A stretch of DNA of 64,000 nucleotides from Anaeramoeba flamelloides. Taxonomy: Eukaryota > Metamonada > Anaeramoebidae. Location of the stretch: NCBI GenBank assembly GCA_027625915.1, contig JANTQA010000070.1, forward strand, positions 6,205,001-6,269,000, in the 5' to 3' direction. This document shows positions 12,230 to 23,573 of the stretch, one piece after another. Both the position numbers and the translations under genes were made by a program. The notes beneath the pieces are model-generated. The model was not told the origin of the DNA and did no database searches. It was given only the letters and a program-made list of their open reading frames with translations. Every line of letters begins with the position of its first letter. Positions within the stretch are counted from its first letter, which is position 1.

Positions 12230-13350
12230 AATTTTTCACTTTTTAATAACTTTATTTATTATAAACACTATTGATTAATCAAATATCTTTTATTTTTCAA
12301 AAATTATTTTGCAAGATATTTTACAATTTAAGTTGGAAAATCCATTTTTACAAGTTCTATTAATATTTTTTTTAAATTTAATAGTAAAAAATTTGAAATT
12401 TTTTTTTTATATTTAGTTATTCACTTTATTATATTTTAAAAGTTTGATAAATATAATCAATATCTTTCTAATTGAGGATCAAATAATTTAACTATTAAAG
12501 AATTATTTGTTCTTTTGAATTGAAAAAAAATTTTTTTTTTTTTGTTTTTCGGTTAGGTTTTTTTTTTAATTTTTGAAATAAACAGCAATTTTTATTCAAT
12601 TTTCGGTTTATTTCAAAAAGTAAAAAAAAAAAAATGTTAAAATTTCAAGAATTCAAAAGAATTGAGTAAAATCTCTGATTTTTTCCAATTCTTTTAAATT
12701 TCGGAAACCTGTCGTTAGCTTTTCTTGGGGTTTCAATTTCTTTGGAAAATCAATAGATTATCGTTAGGCTTTTTTGAGTTTTCTATTTATTTGGAAAATC
12801 AATAGATTTTCGTTAGGTTTTTTTTTACTTTAGAAATAAAATAGAATATTTTTTAAATTTTCTGTTTATTTCAAAAACCTCTAAAAAACCTAGAACACTT
12901 CACAAAAAAAACAGTTAACCTCAAGAAAATTACTGTTAAGTTTTTTTTAATTTGAGAAATAAAAAAAAAACTAACGGCACCCTACTACACTTGGCAGCAC
13001 TCTATGTAAACTTCCATTATTTTTCATCAGTGTTTTTTTTTTTTTTCATATTTGATTTTTTTTAAGTGGTTAGAGTGTTTTCAAAACTATTAGTTATTAT
13101 CTATTCAAAAGTAAATATCCGAAAGTTAAATTTAACTAAAATTCATTGTCACTTCCATTTAGATTTTTTTACCCCAAAATTGTTCTTTTTTTCAACTATG
13201 GACTTTTAAAATCCATATACTATTAATACCAATAAATACAACACCCTCAAGATTTTTTAAGAACTGAAATCTTGGTTATATTGTGAATAAATTCTATTAG
13301 CAAGATGAAATGATAATTAAAGTAAAAGTTTTGTATAAATGGAATTTTGA
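12230..13350 (+). mobile_element. A-family element with central hairpin array, copy 1
   Basis: A left block (about 12230-12420), a hairpin array (about 12530-13000) and a right block (about 13060-13345) occur in this order. The same order is found at 56.5-57.3 kb, and in reverse at 53.2-54.45 kb; the right block and a hairpin also occur in reverse at 45.75-46.2 kb. The array contains a 49-bp tandem with units starting at 12713, 12762 and 12811 (each CGTTAG...), plus AGGTTTT...AAAACCT inverted repeats. The flanks are probably the ends of a non-autonomous element. No ORF is shared between copies. Confidence 0.65.
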
Positions 13351-13369
13351 ATTTTATTTTTTCAATTTA

Positions 13370-13850
13370 GTGTCTATCAAAATAAAAACTGTGTTTTTTT
13401 TTTTTTTTTCTTGTTCAAATTTAAAATCTAATTCACCATCCAAGAGTTTACCTAAGTTCAAATCAATTTTGAAAGTAAAGGTCTAGTTATTTTAAGAAAA
13501 TATTAAATTAGGAATGAAATTTGTGAAAATTTGCCAAGAAATTTGTTATTTTTTTTAGGAAATTTTTATTTTGTGCAACAGAATTTTACAAAAAGTATTT
13601 TATTCTTTGAGATAAATTTTCCAATTTGATCCTTCATTTTTCGAATTTCTTTATAAATAATAGAACTTTCAAGAAATCAATACCATAATTACTTATTATC
13701 CATTGTCAGTTTCCTTAATCTTGTAATGAATAAGTCTCCTCTTATAAAAAAGAAAATTTTTTCCTATTTTAAAAGAGGGGTGAAATTTTCTATTAAGTAT
13801 TATTTTTGGCAATAGTAGAAATTGTCAACTCATTTCTCTTAAGTGGAAAT
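13370..13850 (+). repeat. B-family dispersed repeat, copy 1
   Basis: The segment matches 31.56-32.03 kb and the split copy at 23.78-24.0 plus 24.76-24.96 kb. Shared blocks include a ATTCACCATCCAAGAG-like start, GAGATAAATTTTNCAATTTGATC, AATAATAGAACTTTNAAGAAA, and a terminal GTCTTCT...TATTTTTGGCAATAG-like block. It is non-coding. Confidence 0.6.
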
Positions 13851-14371
13851 AGGAGAATGTTTATTGATCAGGTTTAATTGTAATATTGTGAAAATATGTA
13901 TTATATTCTATTTGGGAAAAAAAAAATAAATAATAATACTAAACTCTTTTCCTTGCACTTTTTTGCAAAAAGTAAAAAAAATTTTTTCTCGATTGAATAT
14001 TTTTAATGAACTTCAAAATCTCTAACCGCATTTTTATTGACAAAAATAAGAGATACTACATTTTTTTGAAATCAAAAATTTGCTCAATAATTCCAAGCCA
14101 AAAGATCCAAGAGTTGATTTTTTTGCTAAATCTTCGTGTCTGAGTAACAAACCTTGATTTTTTTTCAGAAAAAGTGCATTCCATATGATCTAAATCTAAA
14201 TTGCTTTCTTAATTCCGTTATATTTACAAAAAAAGTAAGAAATTCCAAAAAATTTGTTGGAAATTTCCTCTTGTCTTAAATCATAAAAAGTAATAAAATT
14301 ACAACACGAATTCCAAAAGAAAATAGTTGTGAAAATAATTTTGACTCATTTTCACATTTTTTTTTGTCTTT

Positions 14372-16261
14372 ATGATCAAAATTTCAACAAACAAAAAACT
14401 TCAATCAAAATTTGATCTTTCAACGAAAGAGCCAATTTTACAGCAATACCGATGCGCGCTTCGACAGAACAACGGGATTCTGAGACAGGGGTGGCTCTAT
14501 TTAACTCCTTTATCAGTTTTATTCTATTCAAACATCTTTGGTATCCGGAAAACAATTAAGTTACCCTTATCTAAATGCGCGATGATCTTTGGAACAACTT
14601 TTTTAAAATTCCCAAACTCGATCAAAATTACACGAAATGATATAACTGAAAGCTATTTTTTTACTTCCTTTTTGTCACGTGATCAGTGCTTAAAGAATCT
14701 TCACAAGTCTTTGAAGGAATATAAAAAAAACGAAGCCATGCAATTATTAAATAAAAACAAGACTTCAATCGAGAATGACAATGGCGATCACAGCAGTGAT
14801 GAAAATTACGATCCTAGTGGAGAGGAAGAAGAAAAAGAAGAGGAATTTGGTTCTGCATTTAATTTTCAGGAATTAAACCAAACAATAAATTCTCAGTCTG
14901 TCAACAAGAAAACAGGGTCTAAAAATTCAATAAGGTTGTCCGTATCTGGATTCGAGTCTCAATTTAAAGATGTAGAACCAGAAACAAAAACTACTTATGA
15001 GCCAAAAACAAAATTAGACTTTGAAGCAAAAACAACAACAGTAACAGAATCAGAAACAAAAACAACAACAAAAACAACGACAAGAATTGATTCAGAACCA
15101 CAAACACAAAGAGAAATACAATCGAGTTCTGAAAAGGAGTGTGAATTGGAATTCGAGATGGAGGTGGGACCTGAACTGATTAATGATTCAAGAATTGAAA
15201 TGAGGAAAAGAAAAGTAGTCAAAAAAGAAAAAGAGCAGGAAAAGGAAAAGGAAAAGGAAAAAGAAAAAGAAAAAAATGAGAACGACAAACAACAAGAGCG
15301 AGAAAAGGAAACAATGAAAAAACATTCAAAATCAAACAAAAAGAAAAAAGTAAAAAAATTTGTAACCTATTCGATTCGGGAAGGGTATTTAAAAATTTAT
15401 AAAAAATTGGATAATAGGTGGGCTATTAGATTTTTTAAAATCCTGATAAATGGAAAAAATCAAAAAATCGTTTGCTTATATATGAACGAGCACAGCACAA
15501 ATCCAATTGGGGCATTGGATATTACTAATATTAAAATCGATCCAAATCTAAAAAAAAATAATGAAAGTGGAGAATTTCTTTTTAAAATTAGATTAAAGAA
15601 AAATAAAATTTTCAAATTGATAGCCGAAAATGAACAAGTTACTTTGGAGTGGATAAGAGCCTTTCAATTCAATGTTAATAACAACACCAATTCGAATTTA
15701 AATAATGTAAATGAAAATGAAAATAATAATAATAGACAGCAGAATATAAATATGGACTCAAATGGTGGTGGAGATCCAAATAGGAATGGATCAATAATAA
15801 CTAATCAAAAAATCAATTTTGCAAAGGTTAAAAAAAATAAGAAAAATTATTTAAATAATTTAATCCGTTATTGGTCACAATCCGTTAACTTTAAGAAATT
15901 AAATAAAAGAATGGAGTTTAAAATTGCTTTCATAATTATCATTTGTCTTTTTATTTTTCATTTTTTTAATTTGTCATCAAATAAATTACCAACAAATACC
16001 CCACCAAATGATCTGGATGAAATTTTCGAAAATAATCAAAAAAAATTTGAGTACCTAAGAAATTTTTTAAAAAATAATCAAAAAATGAATAATCGGAAAT
16101 CTCAAATTGCAACGGGGAATAAGGATCAATCTCGCAAAGAACAACAAGAACAACAAGAAAAAAAAGAACAACAAGAACAACAAGAACAGCCAGAGCAGCA
16201 AGAACAGCCAGAACAGCCAGAACAGCAAGAACAGCAAGAACAGCAAGATACCCCCCAATGA
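14372..16261 (+). CDS. GRAM-PH single-pass membrane protein
   Basis: An intronless 629-residue protein. Residues about 15-115 form a GRAM domain (GWLYLTPLSVLFYSNIFG followed by the KLPLSKC and FFTSF strands), a lipid-binding fold. An acidic, Thr/Lys/Glu-rich linker follows at about 120-330. Residues about 335-435 form a PH domain (EGYLKIYKK...WAIRFFKI ... FKLIAENEQVTLEWIRAF, with the typical C-terminal Trp helix). An Asn-rich linker leads to one hydrophobic helix at about 517-537 and a Gln/Glu-rich tail to the stop. A GRAM domain plus a C-terminal anchor recalls ER contact-site proteins of the Lam/GRAMD1 type, but there is no sterol-binding VASt domain. A role at membrane contacts is inference. 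The minus-strand ORFs here are shadows of the repeats. Confidence 0.88.
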   Translation: MIKISTNKKLQSKFDLSTKEPILQQYRCALRQNNGILRQGWLYLTPLSVLFYSNIFGIRKTIKLPLSKCAMIFGTTFLKFPNSIKITRNDITESYFFTSFLSRDQCLKNLHKSLKEYKKNEAMQLLNKNKTSIENDNGDHSSDENYDPSGEEEEKEEEFGSAFNFQELNQTINSQSVNKKTGSKNSIRLSVSGFESQFKDVEPETKTTYEPKTKLDFEAKTTTVTESETKTTTKTTTRIDSEPQTQREIQSSSEKECELEFEMEVGPELINDSRIEMRKRKVVKKEKEQEKEKEKEKEKEKNENDKQQEREKETMKKHSKSNKKKKVKKFVTYSIREGYLKIYKKLDNRWAIRFFKILINGKNQKIVCLYMNEHSTNPIGALDITNIKIDPNLKKNNESGEFLFKIRLKKNKIFKLIAENEQVTLEWIRAFQFNVNNNTNSNLNNVNENENNNNRQQNINMDSNGGGDPNRNGSIITNQKINFAKVKKNKKNYLNNLIRYWSQSVNFKKLNKRMEFKIAFIIIICLFIFHFFNLSSNKLPTNTPPNDLDEIFENNQKKFEYLRNFLKNNQKMNNRKSQIATGNKDQSRKEQQEQQEKKEQQEQQEQPEQQEQPEQPEQQEQQEQQDTPQ

Positions 16262-17689
16262 ATAAAAATCGTTTTTTAAGATCAGACTTTTCAATTAATT
16301 TATATATTTCAATTGCTTGACTCAAAATTATTCTATTTTACTAATAAAAACAATTTTGATTTACAAATTATCTTTAATAGGAATGTAAAATACTTTTATA
16401 TTACCGAGGTGTTTTATGTTTATATAGAATGATTTGGTGGAACAATTATTATTGGCTTTGCTTATACAGGTTTTAAAAGTTTTGTTTTATATTTGCATTC
16501 CCGACAAAAAAAAAAAAAAAAAAATGAATAACAAATAATTTAAATATATAACAAGATAACATTGTATTTGTAGGATACGTTTATGAAAAATGGCAGCAAC
16601 ACTGACAAAAACAGCAATAATAATTAAAGTTAATAAAAATATTCAAAAAAAAAATGCCTATTATGTTTTTCTCCTTAGTAATAAAAAATTAAAATTATTT
16701 ATAATTTAGAATATTTAGATCTTAATTGAGGTTTTTATTTAAAATAAAATAACTTTTTTATTTTAAATTAAAACTTGCTGTTAATTGAGAAATTTAAATT
16801 AGAATTATCAATTTTTTTCTTGTATCAAAATTCTTATCAACTATTTTTAATCAAAAATTATCGATTTATTTTTTTATTATTAAGATTATTATATTTATTT
16901 TATTGAGAATAACATAATTAATTAAATGTATATAATAAAGATATTTTTTTAAATTTATTACAATAAATTATTAATTAAAATAAAATAAAATTTTTATATT
17001 TTCATTTTCATTTTCATTTTCATTTGTATTATTTATCACCACTACCTTTATTTTGTGTGTATGTGCCTGTTTTCCTAAATCTTTAACTAAGTCCCAATTC
17101 ATCTTTTTTGAAGAAAGGAAATTCTTTTTTTGAAAAAAAAAATTATTAATAATTGCAAGTTATACGTTTCATTGTTACAGGATATTTTTTTTATGAATTT
17201 AGTTACATAATTAAATTCATTTTTTGAAATGAGAATACAAAAATTGATCAAAAAAAAAAACCAATAATAAATAAAAAAATAACATGCATAACTTTTTATA
17301 CAAGTTGTATTGATGTGGGATAATTATTTAAATTGTGAATAAATTTGTAAGAAACTCATTAAAATATAAATCCCTTCAATAATATTTTATTAAAAAAATG
17401 AGTAACATTTTCTAACATTTTTTTGTTATAAAAGGTGTTTATTTCTTTTTTTAAATGTTATTTTGTTATTAGAGATAAAATATGTTATATAATGTTTTAT
17501 AATTTTAGGATATTGAAAAAAACAATACAATAAATAAATCTGTATAAATGCATGAAACTCTTTATTTGTCTTGAAAATTGTCAAAACTCTATTATTTACA
17601 ACATTTCTTATTTATACTTTTTTACTAACAAAAAAATGGAATTCAAAAAAACAAATGAATTGATTAAAAAAATATAAATAAAATGGATG
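16262..17689. other. gene-free 3' flank of the GRAM gene
   Basis: AT-rich sequence. The only coding-like piece is a 17-codon frame after a TTTGTAG acceptor at 16574 (ending NGSNTDKNSNNN), too short to call. A poly-A run and a short TTTTCATTTTCA repeat near 17000 are also present. Confidence 0.5.
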
Positions 17690-18430
17690 TTTGAAATATT
17701 CTCGGAAATATCCGAAAATCGAAAATAACAGAATATTTGTTTGCCATGAAAAAACATTTTATGAACAACTTCTAAGAAACTCCCTGTGTCAATATACCCA
17801 GTTTAACTTTAAAATAACACTTGGACTTTCAGACAAAATATTTTTTTTTTGGATTTTCTACTTTATACCACTCTAAAGAGGTTTTAGTATGTTGTGAGTA
17901 TATTTGATTAATTGTTAGTACTTATTAGGGCACGTGTATGGGTATTGGTATGGGCTGTGTTAACTTTGGTTTAAACAGTTCCTTTTATGGGATGGGAGTT
18001 AAATAAAGTTTGGTTTGGTTCACCTTGTGCAGGGTATGGGTATATATTGTACGATTAGATATTACACGATTGTTTTTGGATTATATTTAAGATTCCAAAA
18101 TTATGTGTAATGATACACTTGTAAAAATTTTCTATTACAAGTAAATTTTCTCTCATTTAGTTATTACCATTTAATAATGATCAATAATGTTAGTCATCCA
18201 AGATACCAATCCCTTTCACAAAAAATGGGTTGAATACCTTTACCTCAAATTTAAATTTTTTTGAATTTTGATATTTACAGAAAAAAAAATTTTTTTCCAA
18301 AATAAAATTCCAAATTTACCTTTATACTGAGTATAGTGGCATTAGAATTTCTTAGAAGTTGTTCATAACGTTTTTATATGTGATTAAAAAATTTCCGGTT
18401 ATTTTCGATTTTCCGGGTTTTTAGGGAATA
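17690..18430. mobile_element. foldback element with about 150-bp inverted repeats and a G-rich core
   Basis: The left arm, about 17690-17850, is an inverted copy of the right arm, about 18290-18430. Both contain CGAAAATAAC and ATGAACAACTTCTAAGAAA. The core is unusually G-rich for this genome at 17930-18060, with repeated TATGGGTATTGGTATGGG-like wording. Arm length and spacing suggest a MITE or foldback transposon. The 61-codon frame at 17691-17876 lies in the arm and is not taken as a gene. Confidence 0.6.
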
Positions 18431-18479
18431 TTTGATAGATTCAAATAAAATCATTGTTTTATTAATTTTATCTTTAAAC

Positions 18480-19520
18480 CTCGTAAAAATTACTTAATCT
18501 TTACTTGATTTTTTGTTTTTTATTATTCTAAATCAAATAATAACTTTGTATTGGAAAATTTTCAATTAAAAATTACTTCCTAAATAAACGAATTTCCAAA
18601 ATGAATTTTCAGAATCTTAATTTAATTAAATTCATCTTATTCCAGATTAGTTCATAAAATGGGATATTTATTAAATTGCTTTACAGAAATATATATTTAT
18701 TAGAAGTTTTTGTTTGATTTCATAATTATTTATTTTTAATTAAATTGAAATTAAAAATAATTATGAATTCCAATTTTAACTTAATTTCTATTTTTCTCTT
18801 GGACAAGATCTTTTGGGACTGTTTTTTTTGATTTCGAGAATTCAAGAAATTTTATTCTTTGAAGCTGTCTTCTTTGTTTTTGTTTGGTTTGATAATAATA
18901 TTTGAAAAAATAATTTTAAAAACAAATTTTAAAAAAATTTTTAATAATAATTAATAGTGATGGGGTGAGAAATCCATGTCAATCATTTGTTTGGTTTCAC
19001 TTGCGTATAAAGAACATAAAGAAAAAAAATCTTCAAAAATATACTTTGGTTTTTTGGATTTTTCATTTACAAAAAATTTAGTTGGAAAGGTGATCTTTCG
19101 TGTTTGGTCTTCTAAAAATGAAAATATTTGTTTAAAATACACATTTTCACGGAACAGTTTTTTTTTTAGTTTATTACATGATTAATTTGATAAATCACTT
19201 AAAAAAACTTTTCTAGATCCAAAACTAAATATAATCAAAACTCAAAATTTAATCCAAAAAAAAATGTTCCAAAAAATTAATAATTCAACTCTGATTTACT
19301 TTGGGTTCGCTTTCTTTTCATAAATATAACCATGAAAAATGGTATTTTGGTTTAAAAGTTTCAATGTCCCATTTACTCAAAAAAATCGTTTTTTTTCATT
19401 AAGGTTGTTGCAATTAAAAATTTCATAAAATGGTAAAATGTACCTACTTCCTGAAGTGAATATAAAGTATTAAAAATCCCTTATTGAGTGTTTTTTTAGA
19501 CGAATAAGTAAAAAATAATT
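18480..19520 (-). repeat. C-family dispersed repeat, copy in reverse orientation
   Basis: The reverse complement matches the C copies at 9.8 and 62.1 kb. The strongest segment is 19060-19145, whose reverse complement carries the CCAAACACNAAAGATCACC block found at 62420-62445. Another is 19289-19345, matching 9930-9985 (GAAAGCAAACCCAAAGTAA in reverse). Short ORFs on both strands fall inside it and are not considered genes. Confidence 0.6.
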
Positions 19521-19904
19521 TAGGTTGAGTTTAAAAAAAAAAAAGAAAAGAGTCAAAAAATAGTAAAAAATAAAATTTTTAAAACGAAATTGTGATTTTC
19601 GTTCTTTGTATTTGGTATCTAACTAATAGAGCAAAAAAATTAATAAAAAAAAAATTATTACTAGTTAATTAGTGTTTAATAAAACGAAGGAAAAAAAAAA
19701 AACAAGAAAAAATAATTTGTAGTTAAGAATCTTTTTAAAAAGCCCAAAGATAAAAAAATAAAAAAAAAAAAAATTATTCCAAAACATATAAAATAAAAGA
19801 ACTAAAATAAAAATATGAAGAAAATTTAAAAAGTTTTTTTCAAAAGTAAAAAAAACAAAAAAGAAACAAATAACTGAAAAACATGAAACTAATCAAGAGA
19901 CTTT

Positions 19905-22900
19905 TTAGAGTTTTCCTAAATCTTTCATGAAATCATACATAACTTGACCGATTTCATGAGGGAATTTAGCAACACGTACACCAGCTTCTTTTAGTGCGCT
20001 AATTTTATCTGATGCCTTTCCTTTCCCACCGGCTACAATGGCACCTGCGTGACCCATTCTTTTTCCTGGTGGAGCGGATGTTCCTGCAATAAATCCGACA
20101 ACTGGTTTTTTTGATTTTCCAACATTATATTTTTTTAAAAATTCGGCTCCGTCTTCTTCAGCACTTCCACCAATTTCTCCAATCATGACAATACCTTCAG
20201 TTTCATCGTCTTCCAAGAATTGTTCTAAGCAATCAACGAAATTTGTACTATTCAGAAATAGTTTTGAAAATTTTAAGTCAAAAAAAAATGAATTTTGAAG
20301 AAAAATTATATTAATATTAGTAGGGTTTTATTGTTTTTTCATTTATAAATTTGCGTTATCAAGAGTTCATTTTTCAACTTTTGTTGGGTAAAAATGTTTT
20401 GTTTTGTTTTTTGAGATTCAATCAATTTGTTTTATTTAGAAAGTTTTAAATACTTGCTTTCATTTACTTGAATCTTAATTTTTCGAAAAATTATATTAAA
20501 ATTAAGTTTTTTTTGAAATTAACCAATCGATTCTTGAAAAACAATAATGGAATTTTAATATAATTTTTAGAAAAATTGATTTTGTTCTTGAAATAAAATC
20601 ATTTATTAATTGAATAAAATTAGATTTTATAATTTAAACTTCAGGAATGGAAAATTTGGAGCATATTTTGATTTTTTATATATTATAAAATTTTGGGTTT
20701 ATTTTGTTTAAAATTGTCTTTTCATTGTTATTTTAATAAGAAAAAATATCTTTGCAACTTTTATTTCATTAAATACCGTTTTTATACTTTAAAATCATTT
20801 TATTTTTTAAAATACATATTTACTTTAAAAATACTTTAATCAGTAATACTACAAAAAATTGCAATTACCATTATTTTTTTGAGAGCAATTTAATTTATTT
20901 TGATTGGTATTAAAAGTAAAAAAAAAAAAAAAAACTTGTCTCCAATTTGAATTATTTATTTTTTTTCATAATTTTGTTTTTGTAAGAGTAGATTTTAAAT
21001 TAATAGAACCCGTTGGTACTGTTAAATAAAAAATAAATTCGTCAGATCTTTTATTTGATCTGACAAAAATTAAAACAGATTAGGTAATCTTTCTAAAGTA
21101 TAACTCTTTAATCTTAGAAAGTTATTGTTTTACTTCTATAATTTATGTATTTTCAATAATTTATGTGATTTCATTATTTGATATTAACAAATATTTCTAT
21201 CAAGATATTTTTTTAAGAAAAGATAAATGAAATGATTGTCAATTTATTTTTGAATTAATAAACCATTTTCCAGTCAAAGGGGTACAGTTGTAATGGATAA
21301 ATTAGATGTGTTTAAAGTGTTGAATGAATATTATAAGAAAAAATATAATTTGGAAATTTCAAAATTGAAATCATTTTTTCACATTTTTACACATTTTTTT
21401 GATTTTTTTTTTCAATGTTTTTTTTAAAAATTTTTTTTTTATTGCAAGATTGATATTAACTAGGTAAAAATGTGCTATTCTAATGTTATTGATAAAGTGA
21501 AAATGATTGTAGAGATATTATTTTGATTTTTATTGGAATTTTCTTTAGATTTTCAATCTAAAGATCAAAATGAACATTGTTTTTTTTCACAATAAGGGTC
21601 ATAAGAATTTTGAGTTTTTCAATTTTTAAGAAAATTTATTTATTTATTAGTTTTATTTCAGGTGGATATCAACTATCCTTTGATGTTTATTATTCTACTT
21701 ATTTTTTATTTACTCTTCAAAGGTCATTTATAAAAAATATTTGATATTTGAAAAAAATGTTTTTTTTTGGATTTTCCTTTGACTGAAAACAAAGTTTAGT
21801 TTGAAAATTTTTAATGAATAATAACTTTTTGTCCTTTCGTTTTATTTTTTTCTCTAAGGTATTTACAAGAAAATCCTTTCAAAAAGCCAATCAGAATTAT
21901 TTTTTTCTCTCTCTTAAATATAAATTATCACATAATCAAAAATAGAAAGTATTTCGATTTTTCATTGAATGAAAGATGTGATCTCTTTGTATTAACATTT
22001 TTATTCATTACAATTAAATTATTGGTTTATGAACGGAAAAAAATTTTTTTCAATTTCAAAAATACTTTAATAAATAATATCAAAAAAAAAAAAAAATAGA
22101 TGTTTTAAAAGATGATAATTACCCGTTATAAGGATCACCACCAATTCCAACACAGATTGATTGACCAAGTCCTTTTTTGTTTTTTAGTAGAAATTAAAAT
22201 AAAATTAGAAGAATTATTAAAGGTGTTTCAAGAAAACATTAAAAGTAAAAAAAAATTGAATTGTGAATTATCTTACCTAATTGAGATGTTTGATAAGTGG
22301 CTTCATAAGTTAAAGTACCAGATCGTGAAACAATACCTTTAAATTTATTCAAAATAATATTTTGAGAAAAGAAATATAAAAGTCAGTTAATTTAAAAACC
22401 AAAGAATAATTTTGATTTCAGATTCACAAGGAAAAGAAAATTCTTACCAATTTTACCAGGTTGGTAGATGTGACCAGGCATGATACCAATTTTACATTCA
22501 CCTGGCTTGATGATACCTGGGCAATTTGGGCCTACTAATCTACTTTTACTGTCTCTTAATCTTCTTTTGACACGTACCATATCTAAACTTGGGATTCCTA
22601 TTGTGTTTTGTTTTTTTTGAAGTTCAAAGGAAAAAATGAGGAAAAAGAAAATAAGAAGAAGAAGAAAAAAAAAAAAAAAAAAAATATTTAAAAAAAGCAA
22701 AAATAAATAAAAATAAAAAAAAAAAAAAGCAAAATAAATTACCTTCGGTAATACAAATGATAAGAGGAATTTCAGCATCAATAGCTTCCATAATACTTGC
22801 GCCTGCGTATGGTGGTGGGACATAGATTACAGAAGCGTCACAGTTTGTTGCTTCTCTTGCTTCGTGACAGGTTTTAAAGACAGGTAAACCGAGATGTTTT

Positions 22901-23218
22901 GTACCACCTTTTCTTGGGTTGACACCACCAACCATTTTGGTTCCGTATTTCAAGGCCATTTGTGTATGGAAAGTACCCTTATGGTTTTGATAATATTCAA
23001 TAAAAGAACGATCATTTTTAAAAATGGATTTGTTTTTTTTTTTTTTTTTCACTCAAAAGAAAAAGAAATTTTACATGTTTTCCTGTGATCCCTTGACAGA
23101 TAACTTTTGTGTCCTTATTTACAAAAAGGCTTCTGTTAAATGAAGAAAATCTATTAGCAACTGAAAAGGTTGCAGTGTTAAAGTTGGTTTTTGGTAATTT
23201 TGAGAAAAAATTAAGCAT
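19905..23218 (-). CDS. SUCLG1: succinyl-CoA ligase (ADP/GDP-forming) subunit alpha, organellar
   Basis: Six exons on the minus strand: 23218-23075, 22977-22743, 22597-22448, 22336-22277, 22171-22123 and 20247-19905, giving 326 residues. All junctions are GT-AG and keep the frame. The subunit forms succinyl-phosphate and succinyl-CoA with a beta partner, making ATP or GTP. The protein starts with about 35 residues rich in S, T, N and basic residues without acids, a probable mitochondrial or hydrogenosomal presequence. The CoA-binding Rossmann part follows ([31 protein letters not shown]). The ligase domain contains [34 protein letters not shown] and [14 protein letters not shown]. The active-site phospho-histidine is His279 in [15 protein letters not shown]. 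Length fits the family. Intron 5 is 1,875 nt; the other four are 97-145 nt. Confidence 0.95.
20248..22122 (-). other. 1,875-nt intron 5 of the succinyl-CoA ligase gene
   Basis: The intron starts GTAATTATC at 22122 and ends CTGAATAG at 20248. It separates a 49-nt exon ending in a split Gly codon (GG|T) from the last exon. Inside I see only AT-rich DNA, one small hairpin (GTCAGATC at 21041-21048 with GATCTGAC at 21057-21064) and no recognisable gene. It is far longer than the gene's other introns. Confidence 0.85.
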
Positions 23219-23369
23219 CAGATCAATAGGTGAAAGAAAAAAAAATGATAAAATTTAAAAAGTATTTTGATGTAGTAATTATTTCTCTGTTAAAGTGTTC
23301 TATTTAATCAAACTAACAGTAGTAAAGTGGTTCATTTCATTTTTTTCCGAAACATTCTGGCCATATGAT

Positions 23370-23573
23370 TCTGATTTTCTTTTACGGCACAAACTTTCAA
23401 CTGGAATTTAAGGAACACAAAAAAATCTCAAATTAAGGTGCAAATTACCAATTTTTTTTTTTACACAAATTATTTTAGCAGAATCTGAATTTTGTGCCTT
23501 AATTTGAGATTTTTTGTGTGTATTAAATTTCAGTGAAAGTTTGTGACTTCAAATTGAAACTGGGTATATTTCA
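23370..23573. mobile_element. Tc1-like MITE (G family), diverged copy
   Basis: A foldback whose arms are CGGCACAAACTTTCAACTGG...TCTCAAATTAAGG and its inverted match CCTTAATTTGAGATTTTTTGTG...GAAAGTTTGTGAC. It is clearly the same family as 25264-25460, but the outermost terminal repeats have diverged. It lies about 150 bp upstream of the succinyl-CoA ligase start codon. Confidence 0.65.

Noticed and set aside
14995-16325. Minus-strand Ser/Phe- and Leu/Val-rich ORFs over the GRAM gene
   Set aside because: They are shadows of Lys/Glu and Gln/Glu repeats in the real frame and have no domain.
16574-16628. Possible alternative last exon of the GRAM gene (DTFMKNGSNTDKNSNNN)
   Set aside because: Only 17 codons, no matching donor identified, and the main ORF already ends with a stop.
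22112-22342. Plus-strand ORF of 76 codons
   Set aside because: It overlaps exons 4 and 5 of the succinyl-CoA ligase gene in antisense.
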